NCBI GenBank assembly: GCA_002887195.1
Contig: PJAB01000221.1
Coordinates: 1 to 33,461 of the forward strand
Direction of reading: 5' to 3'
Length of the DNA stretch: 33,461 bases
From: Chrysochromulina parva
Lineage: Eukaryota; Haptophyta; Prymnesiales; Chrysochromulinaceae
Shown here: positions 10,501-17,851 of the stretch, piece by piece
Layout of the letters: each line of letters begins with the position of its first letter
How positions within the stretch are numbered: position 1 is the stretch's first letter
Position numbers and translations under genes: made by a program
Notes under the pieces: model-generated
Told to the model about the DNA's origin: nothing
What the model saw: the letters and a program-made list of their open reading frames with translations, nothing else
Databases searched by the model: none

Positions 10501-12336
10501 AGCTGGTTCGAACGTCACCCGTCGCTACAGCTGAGCCAGCCGTACTTTAAGCTGGCCGTCGGAGCCAAGGACTGCAACGAGCACGTGCATCGCATGACGC
10601 CGCGCGCCTTTGCGATCGGGAGGACTGATCATTCTCAGCGTGAGGTGGGCGCGCGCGTCGAGGGCGCCCACGACTCAGCCGGCGCTACTGCGGCCGATGC
10701 AGCGCTCGAGGGCGGTGCTCCCGAGCTTCTCCAGTCGAGCAACAGCAGCGGCGCGAGCGCGGTGGCCGCTGGCGGCGGTGGTCCGCGGCATGCCAAAATG
10801 CTCATAGCGGCTGCACCCATGAACCTGCTACCGCGGCGTGGCTCGCCCATCCCCATCGAGCCCTCCCCGCCGAGCGACTCGCTCGGCGTCGTCCCATCCC
10901 CCATCACCCAGTACCTTGCCTTCCTTGACGAGCGGCGCCCGCCACCACCCACGAGACCAAGCTCCAACACGACATCCTTTGTTGAGGGCTCTGGCTACGG
11001 CTACGGCGGCAGCGAGAGGTCGCACATGGGGACCCACGACGTCTCGTTTGGCATGAGCGCGTCCCTCACGTCATCAGCGGTGCTGTGCGAGAGTGCCGTG
11101 CAGAGCGCGCGCACTTCCTCGGCGGCCGGCGGCTCGTGGTACAATGCAATCCGATCGAGTGCGAGCTACAAGGAGGACGTCTACTCCCGCGAGTTTGACG
11201 CGCGCGCCGCGGAGGCGATCGAACAGCTGACCCCGGCGGACGTAGCGAATCAGTTCACGACAGCATGGGTGACGCCTACGGTAGGGCGACAGGGCCGGTT
11301 CCAGGCCATTGCCCCACGCGGCCCCGGTCGGCGCTCGCCGCCCCCGTCGATTCCCACAGTCCTCGACCCTCACCGCTCGCAGCTGGGCCCCGCTATGCCC
11401 CTGATGCGGCCGCTGCCGATCAAGCTGCCGATCAGCGGGGCCGGCTGCCCGGGCGTCGCGCGCCCGCCACGCAATCCACCCTCGGTGCCGCCTTCGCTTC
11501 CAGTCCCTCCAGCACGAAACTCGTCTTCTCCTCGAGGCTTGGGCCCGCCCGTGCCCGAGTGGATGCAACACGCAGAGGACCGAGCTGCATGGAGATTGCC
11601 CGGAACTTCGACCGAGACGAGCGAGCCGCGTTGGTACGAGCCACGCTGGCAGCAGCGCCATGTCAAGAGCCAATACACCACCGACACCACGCTGTACGAT
11701 GGCGCTGTGGGACCAGACGGGACGCTCTTCCGACCAAGCACCAAGTCAGAATCGCGAGACGCCGCGTCAGACTCGCACAGAGATCACGCGTCAGAGTTCA
11801 CGCGCCCGCCCTCGCCTGTAGGCTCGAGCGTGACGACATCCGCTGTGTGGCGTGATCCCCTCGGCAACGTCTACGAGAGCGTCTACGAGCACGACCCCCC
11901 CCGCCGAAGTGTAGGATCTTGGACGGGGTACACGCTCGTAGACACGTCGTATGCGTCCACGGCCTCCGCTACTTCGAGGCCCGATTACGCCCCCGCCACC
12001 GCCATCGCCACCGGCCCCGCCACCGCCCCGGCCCCATTCGGCGCGCAATCGGTGCCCGCGTCTCCGTCTTCGTCGCGCGTCTCTCGGGGTGGCATGCGAA
12101 GCCCTCGGCTCCAGCTGCAGCCGCGACGGCCGCCGCGCAGCTCCGCATTGTCGGAGCGGTCGCATTCGCAGCCTGTCTCGCCGCGCGGCCCGCGGCCGCC
12201 GCTCTCAAGCAGCCCTCTCCCCACACTCGGCGACACAGGGCACAGCAGACGTTTCCCTATGCCACCGAACGCAAGTCTCGGACTCGGTTGGATCGGTCAC
12301 GGCGGCGTCCTGCCGGAACTTCCGGCTCAGGCGTGA
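7579..12336 (+). CDS. Large IQ / PDZ-like protein, ciliary-type N-terminal domain, 1585 aa
   Basis: Single-exon scaffold-like protein. The N-terminal helical domain contains EDWKND followed by FFELADTWTAGISGHEYAAF (about residues 215-255). In my experience this arrangement recurs in large flagellar or cytoskeletal proteins of protists and algae. An acidic Glu run is followed by two IQ-like motifs (SKVQAKVRGKKAR near 358; QKIQNISRGRLAKR near 382). A PDZ-like domain spans about 617-695, with the carboxylate-loop-like GFGLTV and GDRVIAVNDNEI. The C-terminal 850 residues are Ser/Pro/Arg-rich and disordered, with three RVEASRPQS repeats. The frame opens at a GTG at 7555, so I take ATG 7579. Function is inferred, not shown. 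The last 95 nt of the CDS form one arm of an inverted repeat that continues beyond the stop. Confidence 0.8.
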   Translation: MGPARQQGATAAATAASGAGPRPVSKAGLRWHKVSNFARSLAKMKRRLTSSVALGGKGALAAWGKSETKSSNHDRYMAKLRAGAKHGEAILRSLGFDTKVKKALTAEEESMASGTVTTVVESEADLEKLEMWQQGDASLATEEKMRERQKLRHDRRVLEALQAFWEAAQRSLHSGGDPNANELHQEGHAIMLRRIYRVMIKNFDPVDAEKTIAEDWKNDSKGAPTLSRKRFMDAFFELADTWTAGISGHEYAAFLWMLFGTVTVSYPVTDANGNVIMMTFVWKDEAACVFDETFDEEEEEAPPPPPPAPTGTAEVTPPPPKAKRQKAEVEEEEEEEEEVNYRQKAAKSVGSSQQKRAAASKVQAKVRGKKARKEKEERQQAAQKIQNISRGRLAKRTVAAVKVEREVRHREGGTPGARGRLQFWALRDGLPGKLQDVLDSLTEDDWGRFVAMPLPDRHEFILQLCHKHTGIDAFHLETEVRAFVERHHGGLQKSGAEDSESLAPVKDAAPGAEAKATRADDDYDDWWPEGLEQPILGKPRPGSSRGVGAGGVVGEGDSRCEPSASSAPAAEAEASAPVELLMLTSRPLTGKRRSFLESYTGGEGIFDPSKLELPGAGRPFKITLTWRYPDGFGLTVDSENVVTGIKTDDAPRTMRKVALGDRVIAVNDNEITREKPVKMFTDGSSEGQQATFTLIRLATADAVEEASAPAPATDWPMVVGRPKTPTSRPASSRPQRSRTPPRPGSSRPDSRGSSRGSTLSPPPSRGGPRPEPPPSDMPPVDHTSSKEGSTSSSRLPSRQSNRRTIHMQPRLSHEAVGEGSGEVGSRVEASRPQSRVEASRPQSRVEASRPQSPPSVEFALDGNHVPLRGRSACSTRSSHTNMSAMPPRRARVVVPSPMDEYWQRYETLNWTGIEMRPTTGRELRNKLLISALGYGVRDFTKVQLERIGVRHLHGDEFVQFGDGFLAVAPHVMDSSWFERHPSLQLSQPYFKLAVGAKDCNEHVHRMTPRAFAIGRTDHSQREVGARVEGAHDSAGATAADAALEGGAPELLQSSNSSGASAVAAGGGGPRHAKMLIAAAPMNLLPRRGSPIPIEPSPPSDSLGVVPSPITQYLAFLDERRPPPPTRPSSNTTSFVEGSGYGYGGSERSHMGTHDVSFGMSASLTSSAVLCESAVQSARTSSAAGGSWYNAIRSSASYKEDVYSREFDARAAEAIEQLTPADVANQFTTAWVTPTVGRQGRFQAIAPRGPGRRSPPPSIPTVLDPHRSQLGPAMPLMRPLPIKLPISGAGCPGVARPPRNPPSVPPSLPVPPARNSSSPRGLGPPVPEWMQHAEDRAAWRLPGTSTETSEPRWYEPRWQQRHVKSQYTTDTTLYDGAVGPDGTLFRPSTKSESRDAASDSHRDHASEFTRPPSPVGSSVTTSAVWRDPLGNVYESVYEHDPPRRSVGSWTGYTLVDTSYASTASATSRPDYAPATAIATGPATAPAPFGAQSVPASPSSSRVSRGGMRSPRLQLQPRRPPRSSALSERSHSQPVSPRGPRPPLSSSPLPTLGDTGHSRRFPMPPNASLGLGWIGHGGVLPELPAQA
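10056..10137 (+). repeat. 27-bp coding tandem repeat (RVEASRPQS x3)
   Basis: Three nearly identical 27-bp units encode RVEASRPQS inside the disordered part of the IQ/PDZ protein. The DNA units differ only at one or two positions, suggesting recent expansion. Confidence 0.9.
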
Positions 12337-12397
12337 GAGACTGAGAGTGTCGGGTGGCGGCCTCGAACCCACGGGGGCATAGGGAAACGTCTGCTGT
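12242..12397. repeat. 22-bp perfect inverted repeat spanning a stop codon
   Basis: The arm at 12242-12263 (ACAGCAGACGTTTCCCTATG...) is the exact reverse complement of 12376-12397. The left arm lies in the last codons of the IQ/PDZ gene and the right arm lies in its 3' flank, so an mRNA reading through here could fold into a stem enclosing the stop codon at 12334-12336. The 112-nt loop also contains the palindrome CCGGAACTTCCGG (12313-12325). Confidence 0.85.
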
Positions 12398-12736
12398 ACC
12401 AGTGTCGGCCTCGAACCCACGGGGGCATACTGCACCTGCAGGGCTGCGGGCCACTGGCAACTCGAATGTATGACCTCCCTCATCATCTCCGTTGCTCCGG
12501 GGGGATAAGTCACTGGGGCCGCCTGTGTGCCGGGTGACGTGACTGTTGAGAGCGCAGACGCACTGCGGTGCCTATGCGCTATGGAGTGTGGCGTGGAGTC
12601 ATCGTGTTATTTATCGGATCCCTTGCGTACCGGTACCTATGTACTACTACCACGGCAGCACTTATAAAGTAAAGTAAACGGGTAGAGGGGCGTCGCGACC
12701 GGGGGCGGACGGGGCCAGACGCTTTCTCACCCGACC
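12337..12736. other. Shared 3' flank between two convergent genes
   Basis: This 400-bp stretch lies between the stop of the plus-strand IQ/PDZ gene and the stop of the minus-strand DUF427-like gene. It contains the inverted and direct repeats described separately and one GTACCGGTAC palindrome (12627-12636). On the minus strand it is where a SECIS element of the DUF427-like gene would be expected. ATGA strings occur at 12602-12599, 12486-12483 and 12483-12480, but I could not pair any of them into a convincing SECIS stem by eye. Confidence 0.55.
12358..12429. repeat. 24-bp direct repeat, 48-bp period, with tRNA B-box-like core
   Basis: Positions 12358-12381 and 12406-12429 are identical, starting CGGCCTCGAACCCACGGGGG. 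Read on the minus strand both copies contain GGTTCGAGGCC, which fits the RNA polymerase III B-box consensus GGTTCGANNCC. No complete tRNA cloverleaf could be drawn around either copy, so a tRNA-derived repeat remnant is possible but unproven. Confidence 0.7.
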
Positions 12737-13876
12737 TTACATGAGCTCGAAGACTGCCTCGCGATTGTACAAGCTCACAAAGGCGAACAGCTCGGGCGTA
12801 TTCGGGTCGACTCTGACGGTGTGCACCACGCCAGTGGTGTCAACCTCCCAGCGCACGCTGCCAGGCGAGGTCTGGAGGTCGATCCACATTGTGACCACGC
12901 TACCCGTATGGAAGCACGGCGGCGCCGAGCCGCCGCACGGCTGAGCCGGGCAGTTGGGCCCAGCCTTCAGGTTCTCAAGCGAGTAGCCCGACGCCTGGAC
13001 CGCGGCCTGACCAGCGTCCACGTCGAAGGGCGCCGGTGCGCAGCCTATAAAGTAGCGCATCCTGCCCGGCTTGGCATTGCACCGGATCCTCAGCGTCACG
13101 GCCTCGCCGCCGCGGATGGCGGGAGTGAGGAATGCTGTGCCCTGAGTAGACTGGCTGCAGTTGGTATGGCATGCCACACGTGTGGGGGTCTCGAGGCGCA
13201 GAAAACGCGACGAGAAGCGCGTCGGATCAAATGTGAGCAACGTGCCTTCGCTGGCAGATCCGTCACGCAGTGATGGCGGCAGCGCTGCCAATGGCGTCAT
13301 CGGCGGCGGCTTCGAGGGAGAAACTGCCTGCAGAGCTGTGCCGAAGCCAGCGACGACGATGGGTCTCGAGCGCCGCGCCTCAAACGGGTTGTTTGGCGCG
13401 GCGCTGTCATGTATCGCGTCGCCATGCTCTTTCACGAGGATGCCCTTGCCAGTGGCGAAGGTGACGTGATTCCGCAAGTTTTCCCTGCCAGGCGCAGGCT
13501 CAGGGTAGCACCACGCCGCATCTCGTATGCCAGCGACGTGGTACCAAAGCTGTTCTCCGCGCGCTCATCGCCATCGCTTTTCAGACAGTATGAAAAGGGA
13601 AGCGTTGCAATCCTGCACGGGTATGTATACTCTGTTGTTTGCCTTCTGGATGCGATCAGACTTTGCAACAATCGTGCCTGCTGCAGACGCAGTTGCCGCT
13701 CCAATCCCCTGGGCAGCCGGCGATGGCAGCTCACCGAGATTGGCAAATGGGTCATTCGCGTGATCATTCTTACGTGCAACCCACTCGCACACGCGGCCGG
13801 AGAGCATGACCCTCCCGAAGATGAACGTGGGCAAGAAATGACTCGGAAAAGCGAACTTTCGGTTCCTGTGGGGCAT
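12737..13876 (-). CDS. DUF427-like protein with in-frame UGA, putative selenoprotein or nonsense allele, 379 codons
   Basis: One reading frame runs from ATG at 13876 to TAA at 12737, interrupted only by TGA at 13567-13565 (codon 104). Residues flanking the TGA fit the DUF427 (NTP_transf_9) pattern: GTIVAKSD (67-74), VYIP (83-86), SEKRWR just before the TGA, RGEQLWYHV just after, then AAWCYPEPAP (120-129) and HVTF. From memory of the family, the TGA aligns with the conserved Cys preceding the K-G-x-A-x-Y motif. The C-terminal half is a beta-rich segment with repeated Cys, vaguely SPRY-like (SVVTMWIDLQTSPGSVRWEV). Alternatives are an 81-nt phase-0 intron (13630-13550, GTATAC...AACAG), which would delete much of the domain core, or a pseudogene. 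DUF427 function is not established. Confidence 0.65.
13565..13567 (-). other. In-frame TGA, candidate selenocysteine codon
   Basis: This TGA lies in the same frame as both flanking coding segments and no other stop separates codon 1 from codon 380. The frame is held on both sides with domain-like sequence, as expected for recoding and less so for an old pseudogene. No SECIS element was recognised downstream by eye. Confidence 0.45.
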
Positions 13877-13913
13877 CAGAGAGTTGAAAACGCTCTCGTG
13901 GTGTTTGAAAAGC

Positions 13914-14012
13914 TACCGGTAAAAAGACACCGGAGGAGCCGGGACACACACGGGCACACGCATCACACAGTGACACAGACGAACCTCACAACCATCCCAA
14001 GTTCCCAACCCG
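13914..14012 (+). repeat. Second copy of the dispersed intergenic repeat
   Basis: The copy starts ACCGGTAAAAAGACACCGG, continues AGCCGGGACACACACGGGCA, and ends ACGAACCTCACAACCATCCC, mirroring the copies at 186-290 and 302-372. It lies between the divergent starts of the DUF427-like gene (13876) and the small gene at 14218, so it could serve either promoter. Confidence 0.8.
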
Positions 14013-14217
14013 CACGGGGGTCGGGGCACGGCACCCGAGCGACCGCGAGACGACCGAATCAGCGGCCGACTCAGTAATAAGTCAAGTCAAGCCAATTCAA
14101 TTCAGATCAGGAACTCTGCTCGGTTTCAGGCCTCAAAAATTTGTGAAACAAGTGAAAGTGGTTTCACATTCTGCGAGCGCCATTTTCCCCACAAGGCGGT
14201 TTTACCTTTTCGCATCG

Positions 14218-14769
14218 ATGTTGCCGGACTTGAGTATCAAGAGAGGCGTGACTGCCGCCGCCCACGATGGCGGCTGGCGCTCGCACGTGCACCCCGGCTC
14301 GGCGCGCTCGCACGTGCATCAACTCCGACAGCTCAAGCAGCAGGCCATCGAGCATGCGCCGCGACGCGTGAGGACAAGCGCGATGGACGACAAGCCGCTG
14401 ACGCCTTGCTCTGCTCGCACCTGCACGAGCGAGAGTTCCTCGAGCGCCAGCGAGTGGTCGGCCGACGAGTGGTCTTATGCGACCCGAGGCGAGCGCCCCG
14501 ATTCTGCCGTTGCCTCGGTGGGGCCGGACGTGATCGCCACCATGGCTGCGCCATCGGAGGCTGCTGGAGTGCTGAGTTTGAGTGCTAATCAACGGCCGGC
14601 AAACGACGGCAGCCATGCTCGTAGTGCGAAGGATCACGCGCCGCCTTCCGCTGCGGCTTTCAGTCCAGCGGGATCTGGGCGTGGGATTGAGGAGCTTCGC
14701 CGACGACTGGAGGCGCTAAAGGCGGAGCAACCCATGAAGGCAGAGTATGCGGCTGGACCGTTGTTGTGA
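14218..14769 (+). CDS. Hypothetical protein, Ser/Ala-rich with C-terminal helix, 183 aa
   Basis: I do not recognise this protein. The frame opens at a GTG (14143), so I start at ATG 14218 (MLPDLSIKRG). It is rich in Ser, Ala and Arg, contains SESSSSASEWSADEWSYATR near residue 75, and ends in a short amphipathic helix, GIEELRRRLEALKAEQ, that could form a coiled coil. There is no signal peptide or membrane segment. Codon use resembles the neighbours. It may be a real small gene, but without homologues the call rests on open-frame length and composition. Confidence 0.5.
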   Translation: MLPDLSIKRGVTAAAHDGGWRSHVHPGSARSHVHQLRQLKQQAIEHAPRRVRTSAMDDKPLTPCSARTCTSESSSSASEWSADEWSYATRGERPDSAVASVGPDVIATMAAPSEAAGVLSLSANQRPANDGSHARSAKDHAPPSAAAFSPAGSGRGIEELRRRLEALKAEQPMKAEYAAGPLL

Positions 14770-14799
14770 GCTTGTATCGAGGGTCCCCGGCCCCTTCGG

Positions 14800-14877
14800 T
14801 CCCGCGGACACCTGTTGTGAGCTGAATGGGCCCGAGAAAAAACCCTCGAGAGCATGGTCTAAAGACGTCCGCGGGAC
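14800..14877. repeat. 11-bp inverted repeat in a convergent 3' flank
   Basis: GTCCCGCGGAC near 14800 and its reverse complement GTCCGCGGGAC near 14867 face each other across about 55 bp, between two convergent genes. TTGTTGTGAGCT also occurs twice (about 14761 and 14812). It may form a stem in either 3' UTR. Confidence 0.55.
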
Positions 14878-14955
14878 TCGAGTAACAGGAAACAAACGTT
14901 AACAGCTGATTCACTGCTCAACTTGTTACCCCGGCATCGTCGTTCCGGTTCCGGT

Positions 14956-14975
14956 TGGAGGCCCGGCGGGGCCTC
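14956..14975. other. Strong short hairpin between convergent genes
   Basis: GGAGGCCC, a four-base GGCG spacer and GGGCCTCC form an eight-base-pair GC-rich stem about 25 bp past the stop of the minus-strand gene ending at 15000. In a eukaryote this is not an intrinsic terminator; it may be a 3' UTR structure or simple chance in GC-rich DNA. Confidence 0.6.
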
Positions 14976-14999
14976 CACGTCTACCGAGATGGCCTCCGT

Positions 15000-16034
15000 C
15001 TAACGGAAGCAGCTCGGAAAGTCCCTTTTGAGCTTCGCGTACGCGTCGCGCTCGATGCCGTCAGCAGCCAGCAAGTGGTGCTCCGGCGCGCTCGGCAGGG
15101 GCGTGACGGTGTAGGCCGTCGTAAGAAGTTTCCACACCAGCCGTTCCGGATACAGGCTGGGAGGCGACGAGAGGCTCATCGTCTTCCGGAGTACCGACGG
15201 CTCGTACAGGGTGGCAAGGCGCGCGGACGCGGCGGGCGAGAGCAGCATCCACTGATCGGAGCACAGTGCCTCCGCATGGCACAGCCATGGCATGAGTACA
15301 TTTGAATGTCGTTGACGAGCAGCCGCGTCAAAGGCCGTCGCGCTCACCGCAGGCGTGAGCTCGCCGTCTCCGCCACCCCCGCCTTCGTGCGTATCGTCGG
15401 CCGCGAGTTTGCGAGGGTGCGGCGGCGGCGGGAGCGGCAGGCGCGAGTGCAGCTCGATATCGGGCCTCACTCGCAGCACCCACATGTGGCCGGCAGCAGC
15501 TGCGGATCCGTCGGTGGCGGTCGCGAGAGCGCGCTCTCGAAGGTACTCGACGCCGCGCAGCTTATGGAGCATGCGCAGAGTATTGAAACTCATGTCCTCG
15601 ATCCATGCAGCGCCGTACGCCTCCTTGGGATGGTCGGCGGCAATGGCTGCGGCTTCGTCCTGTTCACCTTTGGAACCGGAGGGCAGGGTCATGACTGCCA
15701 TCTGCCGCGTGAGGCAGAGCGTCACGTCCGCTTCCAGCAAATTGCACAGCATCATCTCAGCGTCCGAGTCTTGCATCCACACCAGCGCGTGGAAGCCGTA
15801 CGTTGTCGACGCCGGTCGGATGACATGGCGGAGAAGCGACGATGCAAAGCTCTTGAGCACTGCCGGACTACGGCTTGCGCCGCTTACAGATATGGCGAAT
15901 GCAGGAAGAGCAGACCCAGACGCCTCCAGCCGGCGCTTCATCGGATACTGAGGCAGCAAGCCGGCGTGAGATCGGCGCTGGTGGAACACGCCCATCAGCA
16001 GAAAGAAGACACCCAATATGGCGACCGCACTCAT
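15000..16034 (-). CDS. Type II membrane protein, glycosyltransferase-like, 344 aa
   Basis: A single N-terminal hydrophobic anchor follows the start (SAVAILGVFFLLMGVF, residues 2-17), then a basic HQRR stop, giving the type II topology usual for Golgi enzymes. The lumenal part contains MWVLRVRPDIEL (Arg-Pro-Asp at 190-192) and CSDQWMLLSP (Asp at 260). This pair recalls the R-x-R-x-D...SD-x-x motifs of uncharacterised glycosyltransferase-like families (for example DUF7796-type). Donor and acceptor are unknown. The frame extends upstream to a GTG at 16139, but ATG 16034 puts the anchor right at the N-terminus. Gly/Pro-rich insertions (PPPPHPRKL, GGGGGDGE) sit between the motifs. Its closest upstream neighbour is the same-strand Tudor-like gene. 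Confidence 0.65.
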   Translation of the reverse strand: MSAVAILGVFFLLMGVFHQRRSHAGLLPQYPMKRRLEASGSALPAFAISVSGASRSPAVLKSFASSLLRHVIRPASTTYGFHALVWMQDSDAEMMLCNLLEADVTLCLTRQMAVMTLPSGSKGEQDEAAAIAADHPKEAYGAAWIEDMSFNTLRMLHKLRGVEYLRERALATATDGSAAAAGHMWVLRVRPDIELHSRLPLPPPPHPRKLAADDTHEGGGGGDGELTPAVSATAFDAAARQRHSNVLMPWLCHAEALCSDQWMLLSPAASARLATLYEPSVLRKTMSLSSPPSLYPERLVWKLLTTAYTVTPLPSAPEHHLLAADGIERDAYAKLKRDFPSCFR

Positions 16035-16352
16035 TCGGATCCATGGAAAGGCGATCACCGCCGCTGACACTTTTACGCGCGGAGAGCTGAGGTGCCGCGT
16101 TTTTGCCCGTTGTGGTGCTGAAGATGTCGTGAGTCGCACTGAGCGAATCTTTCGCTCGTGAGGGTGGCAAAGTCAAGCGCCGGCTTCGAGGGGACCACGC
16201 AGGATCCTGGTGTGAACGTTTTCTCTCGCAGCTCCGAGGTGTGAAGAGCGGTTCTTTCAAAAGCTTGCCGGAGTCTACCATGGTCAGCGCGGCGATTACC
16301 GAGGGGCGAGAGAACCCGGGGGCCGCTCGCTCCACACTCGCCGCCCCGCGGG
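16035..16352. other. Intergenic region between two minus-strand genes
   Basis: The 318 bp between the glycosyltransferase-like start and the stop of the Tudor-like gene contain no recognisable gene, repeat or conserved motif. It presumably holds the 5' UTR/promoter of the former and the 3' UTR of the latter. Confidence 0.4.
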
Positions 16353-17402
16353 TCACGAGGAGGCCTGCTGAAACTGCTTGGCACGGAGCATCACCTTGGG
16401 CATGAGCTCCTTGATGTCCTCGCCCGTGACGATCGCGCCCCAGCCACGGGCATCGCGCAGCACGCCGAGCTCCGCCTCAAAGTGCGGCCGCATCGTGCGC
16501 ACGTGCTCAGAGGCCTGGCGCTGCTTGTCGGGCGGCAGATTTTGGAACATGGCTCCGGAGGTGAGTGACGAGACGAAGAGCTCGAAGAACTGCTCGGTGG
16601 ACTCGGCGGCCGTCTCCTGCTCCTCCGCTTGCAGTGCCGCACGCACGTTCGCAGCGAGCGCCACCACCTCGATGTATTCGCGCGGCACATTCTGCTCGCA
16701 CACGTTGTCCTCGTAGAGTACATCGTACGTGCCGTCGTCGTGCGCCTCGACGATGCTACCCGCGCAGAAGCGCTCGCCGCCCTGGAAGCGCGACTTCACT
16801 TTCATGCCCACGAGCAGCGGGCCACCCGCCGCCGCCGCCGCCACGTCCGCCTCGGCGACTGAGTGATCGTACAGCTGCTCGGCGTCGGCCTCGTCACCCT
16901 CCTCGCCCTCGTCGTCGTCGTCGAGTGCCGGGCCCTCCTCGCCTTCCTTACGGTATGGTAGCCGCTCCCTGTCCTGCGCGTCGAAGAGGAACGACTCGGC
17001 CAAGAAGGTGACGCGGCGGCTCTCCTCTTCGAAGCCGTGCTGTGCCGCGTAGATGAGGCGGGCAGCGCCCGCCTCGGTGACCGAGGCGTTATCGTCAGTC
17101 TCGATGCGCGCCGTCCACCACACACGCTCCGAGGGCATGTTCTCGCGCTCTATGACCCACGCCACTTCGACCGTGGCGCCGATCGCCAAGCCGAGGTCGC
17201 CAAGCGGCAGGCCCTCCACACGGGCGCGCTTGCTATCGGACTCTGGCGCGTCCTCTACCTCGGGTACCTCCGTCTTCACCGATTCCGCCGAGCCGGTAGG
17301 AGAAAGCGAGGGGACAGTGAGCTTGGGGTCCGACGACATGGCTGAATTGGTATCTGACGACTCCGCGCTTCCCGTTGCGAAATCGCTCGGCGTTTGCAGC
17401 AT
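16353..17402 (-). CDS. Tudor-like domain protein, 349 aa
   Basis: The start is ATG 17402. A Ser/Glu-rich N-terminus contains a short basic patch (SKRARVEG, a possible nuclear signal). A first SH3-like segment runs about 73-135 (GATVEVAWVIERENMPSERV, then VWWTARI). An acidic linker follows (DDDDEGEEGDEADAE). A clear Tudor-like barrel spans 199-246: GMKVKSRFQGG, FCAGSIVEAHDDGTYDVLY and EDNVCEQNVP. The C-terminus is helical. Tudor-like modules bind methylated ligands, but whether the aromatic cage is complete cannot be judged here. Together these suggest a nuclear chromatin-associated protein; this is inference. The gene is divergent from the WW gene, with 449 bp between starts. Confidence 0.7.
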   Translation of the reverse strand: MLQTPSDFATGSAESSDTNSAMSSDPKLTVPSLSPTGSAESVKTEVPEVEDAPESDSKRARVEGLPLGDLGLAIGATVEVAWVIERENMPSERVWWTARIETDDNASVTEAGAARLIYAAQHGFEEESRRVTFLAESFLFDAQDRERLPYRKEGEEGPALDDDDEGEEGDEADAEQLYDHSVAEADVAAAAAGGPLLVGMKVKSRFQGGERFCAGSIVEAHDDGTYDVLYEDNVCEQNVPREYIEVVALAANVRAALQAEEQETAAESTEQFFELFVSSLTSGAMFQNLPPDKQRQASEHVRTMRPHFEAELGVLRDARGWGAIVTGEDIKELMPKVMLRAKQFQQASS

Positions 17403-17851
17403 TTTCCCGCGTGGTCTCCACGGTCACAGACCAGTGCGCTTGAAAAGGAGATGAGCTCCGCGAAGGTTCGACGACAAGAACACCGGACCTGGAGTTCTGC
17501 CACAGTTGCAGGTCTGCACATGGGCATCGCGGAGATTTACGGAGATAATTTAGAAAGTACCGTGAATGTGATTTATGATTGCCCCGATTGAGCGACCCCA
17601 GAATTGACCGCTGCACCGCAAGCATCACTCCGCCCCGTGCGTTTGCGCGCCCGCGTGCTTCGTGGGGACGGCGCACACTCGCGCGCGGCCGAAAAGCGCA
17701 TCCATACTAATTGTGCGCCTCCTCTCGATGACGGGGGGGCGCTTCGGGCCGCCATTTGCCTCCTGAATCCCTAGTTCCCTACTGATCGCTCGTATCCCCG
17801 TCCTTTGCAAAATTGCTGTGCACGTCCTTGCAGTTGAGATTGGACCATCAG
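17403..17851. promoter_or_regulatory. Divergent intergenic region between Tudor-like and WW genes
   Basis: These 449 bp lie between two gene starts on opposite strands and so must hold both promoters. I see no TATA box, palindrome or repeat that stands out; no gene is recognisable. The call rests on gene orientation only. Confidence 0.4.

Noticed and set aside
12400..12480. Possible tRNA gene on the minus strand, suggested by GGTTCGAGGCC
   Set aside because: No acceptor or anticodon stems of proper length could be formed around the B-box-like string; at best a tRNA-derived remnant.
12597..12736. SECIS element in the 3' flank of the DUF427-like gene
   Set aside because: ATGA strings are present but no matching GA partner and helix were found by eye; left undecided, needing a covariance search.
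14956..14975. Bacterial-type terminator
   Set aside because: The hairpin is strong but lacks a following T-run and the genome is eukaryotic.
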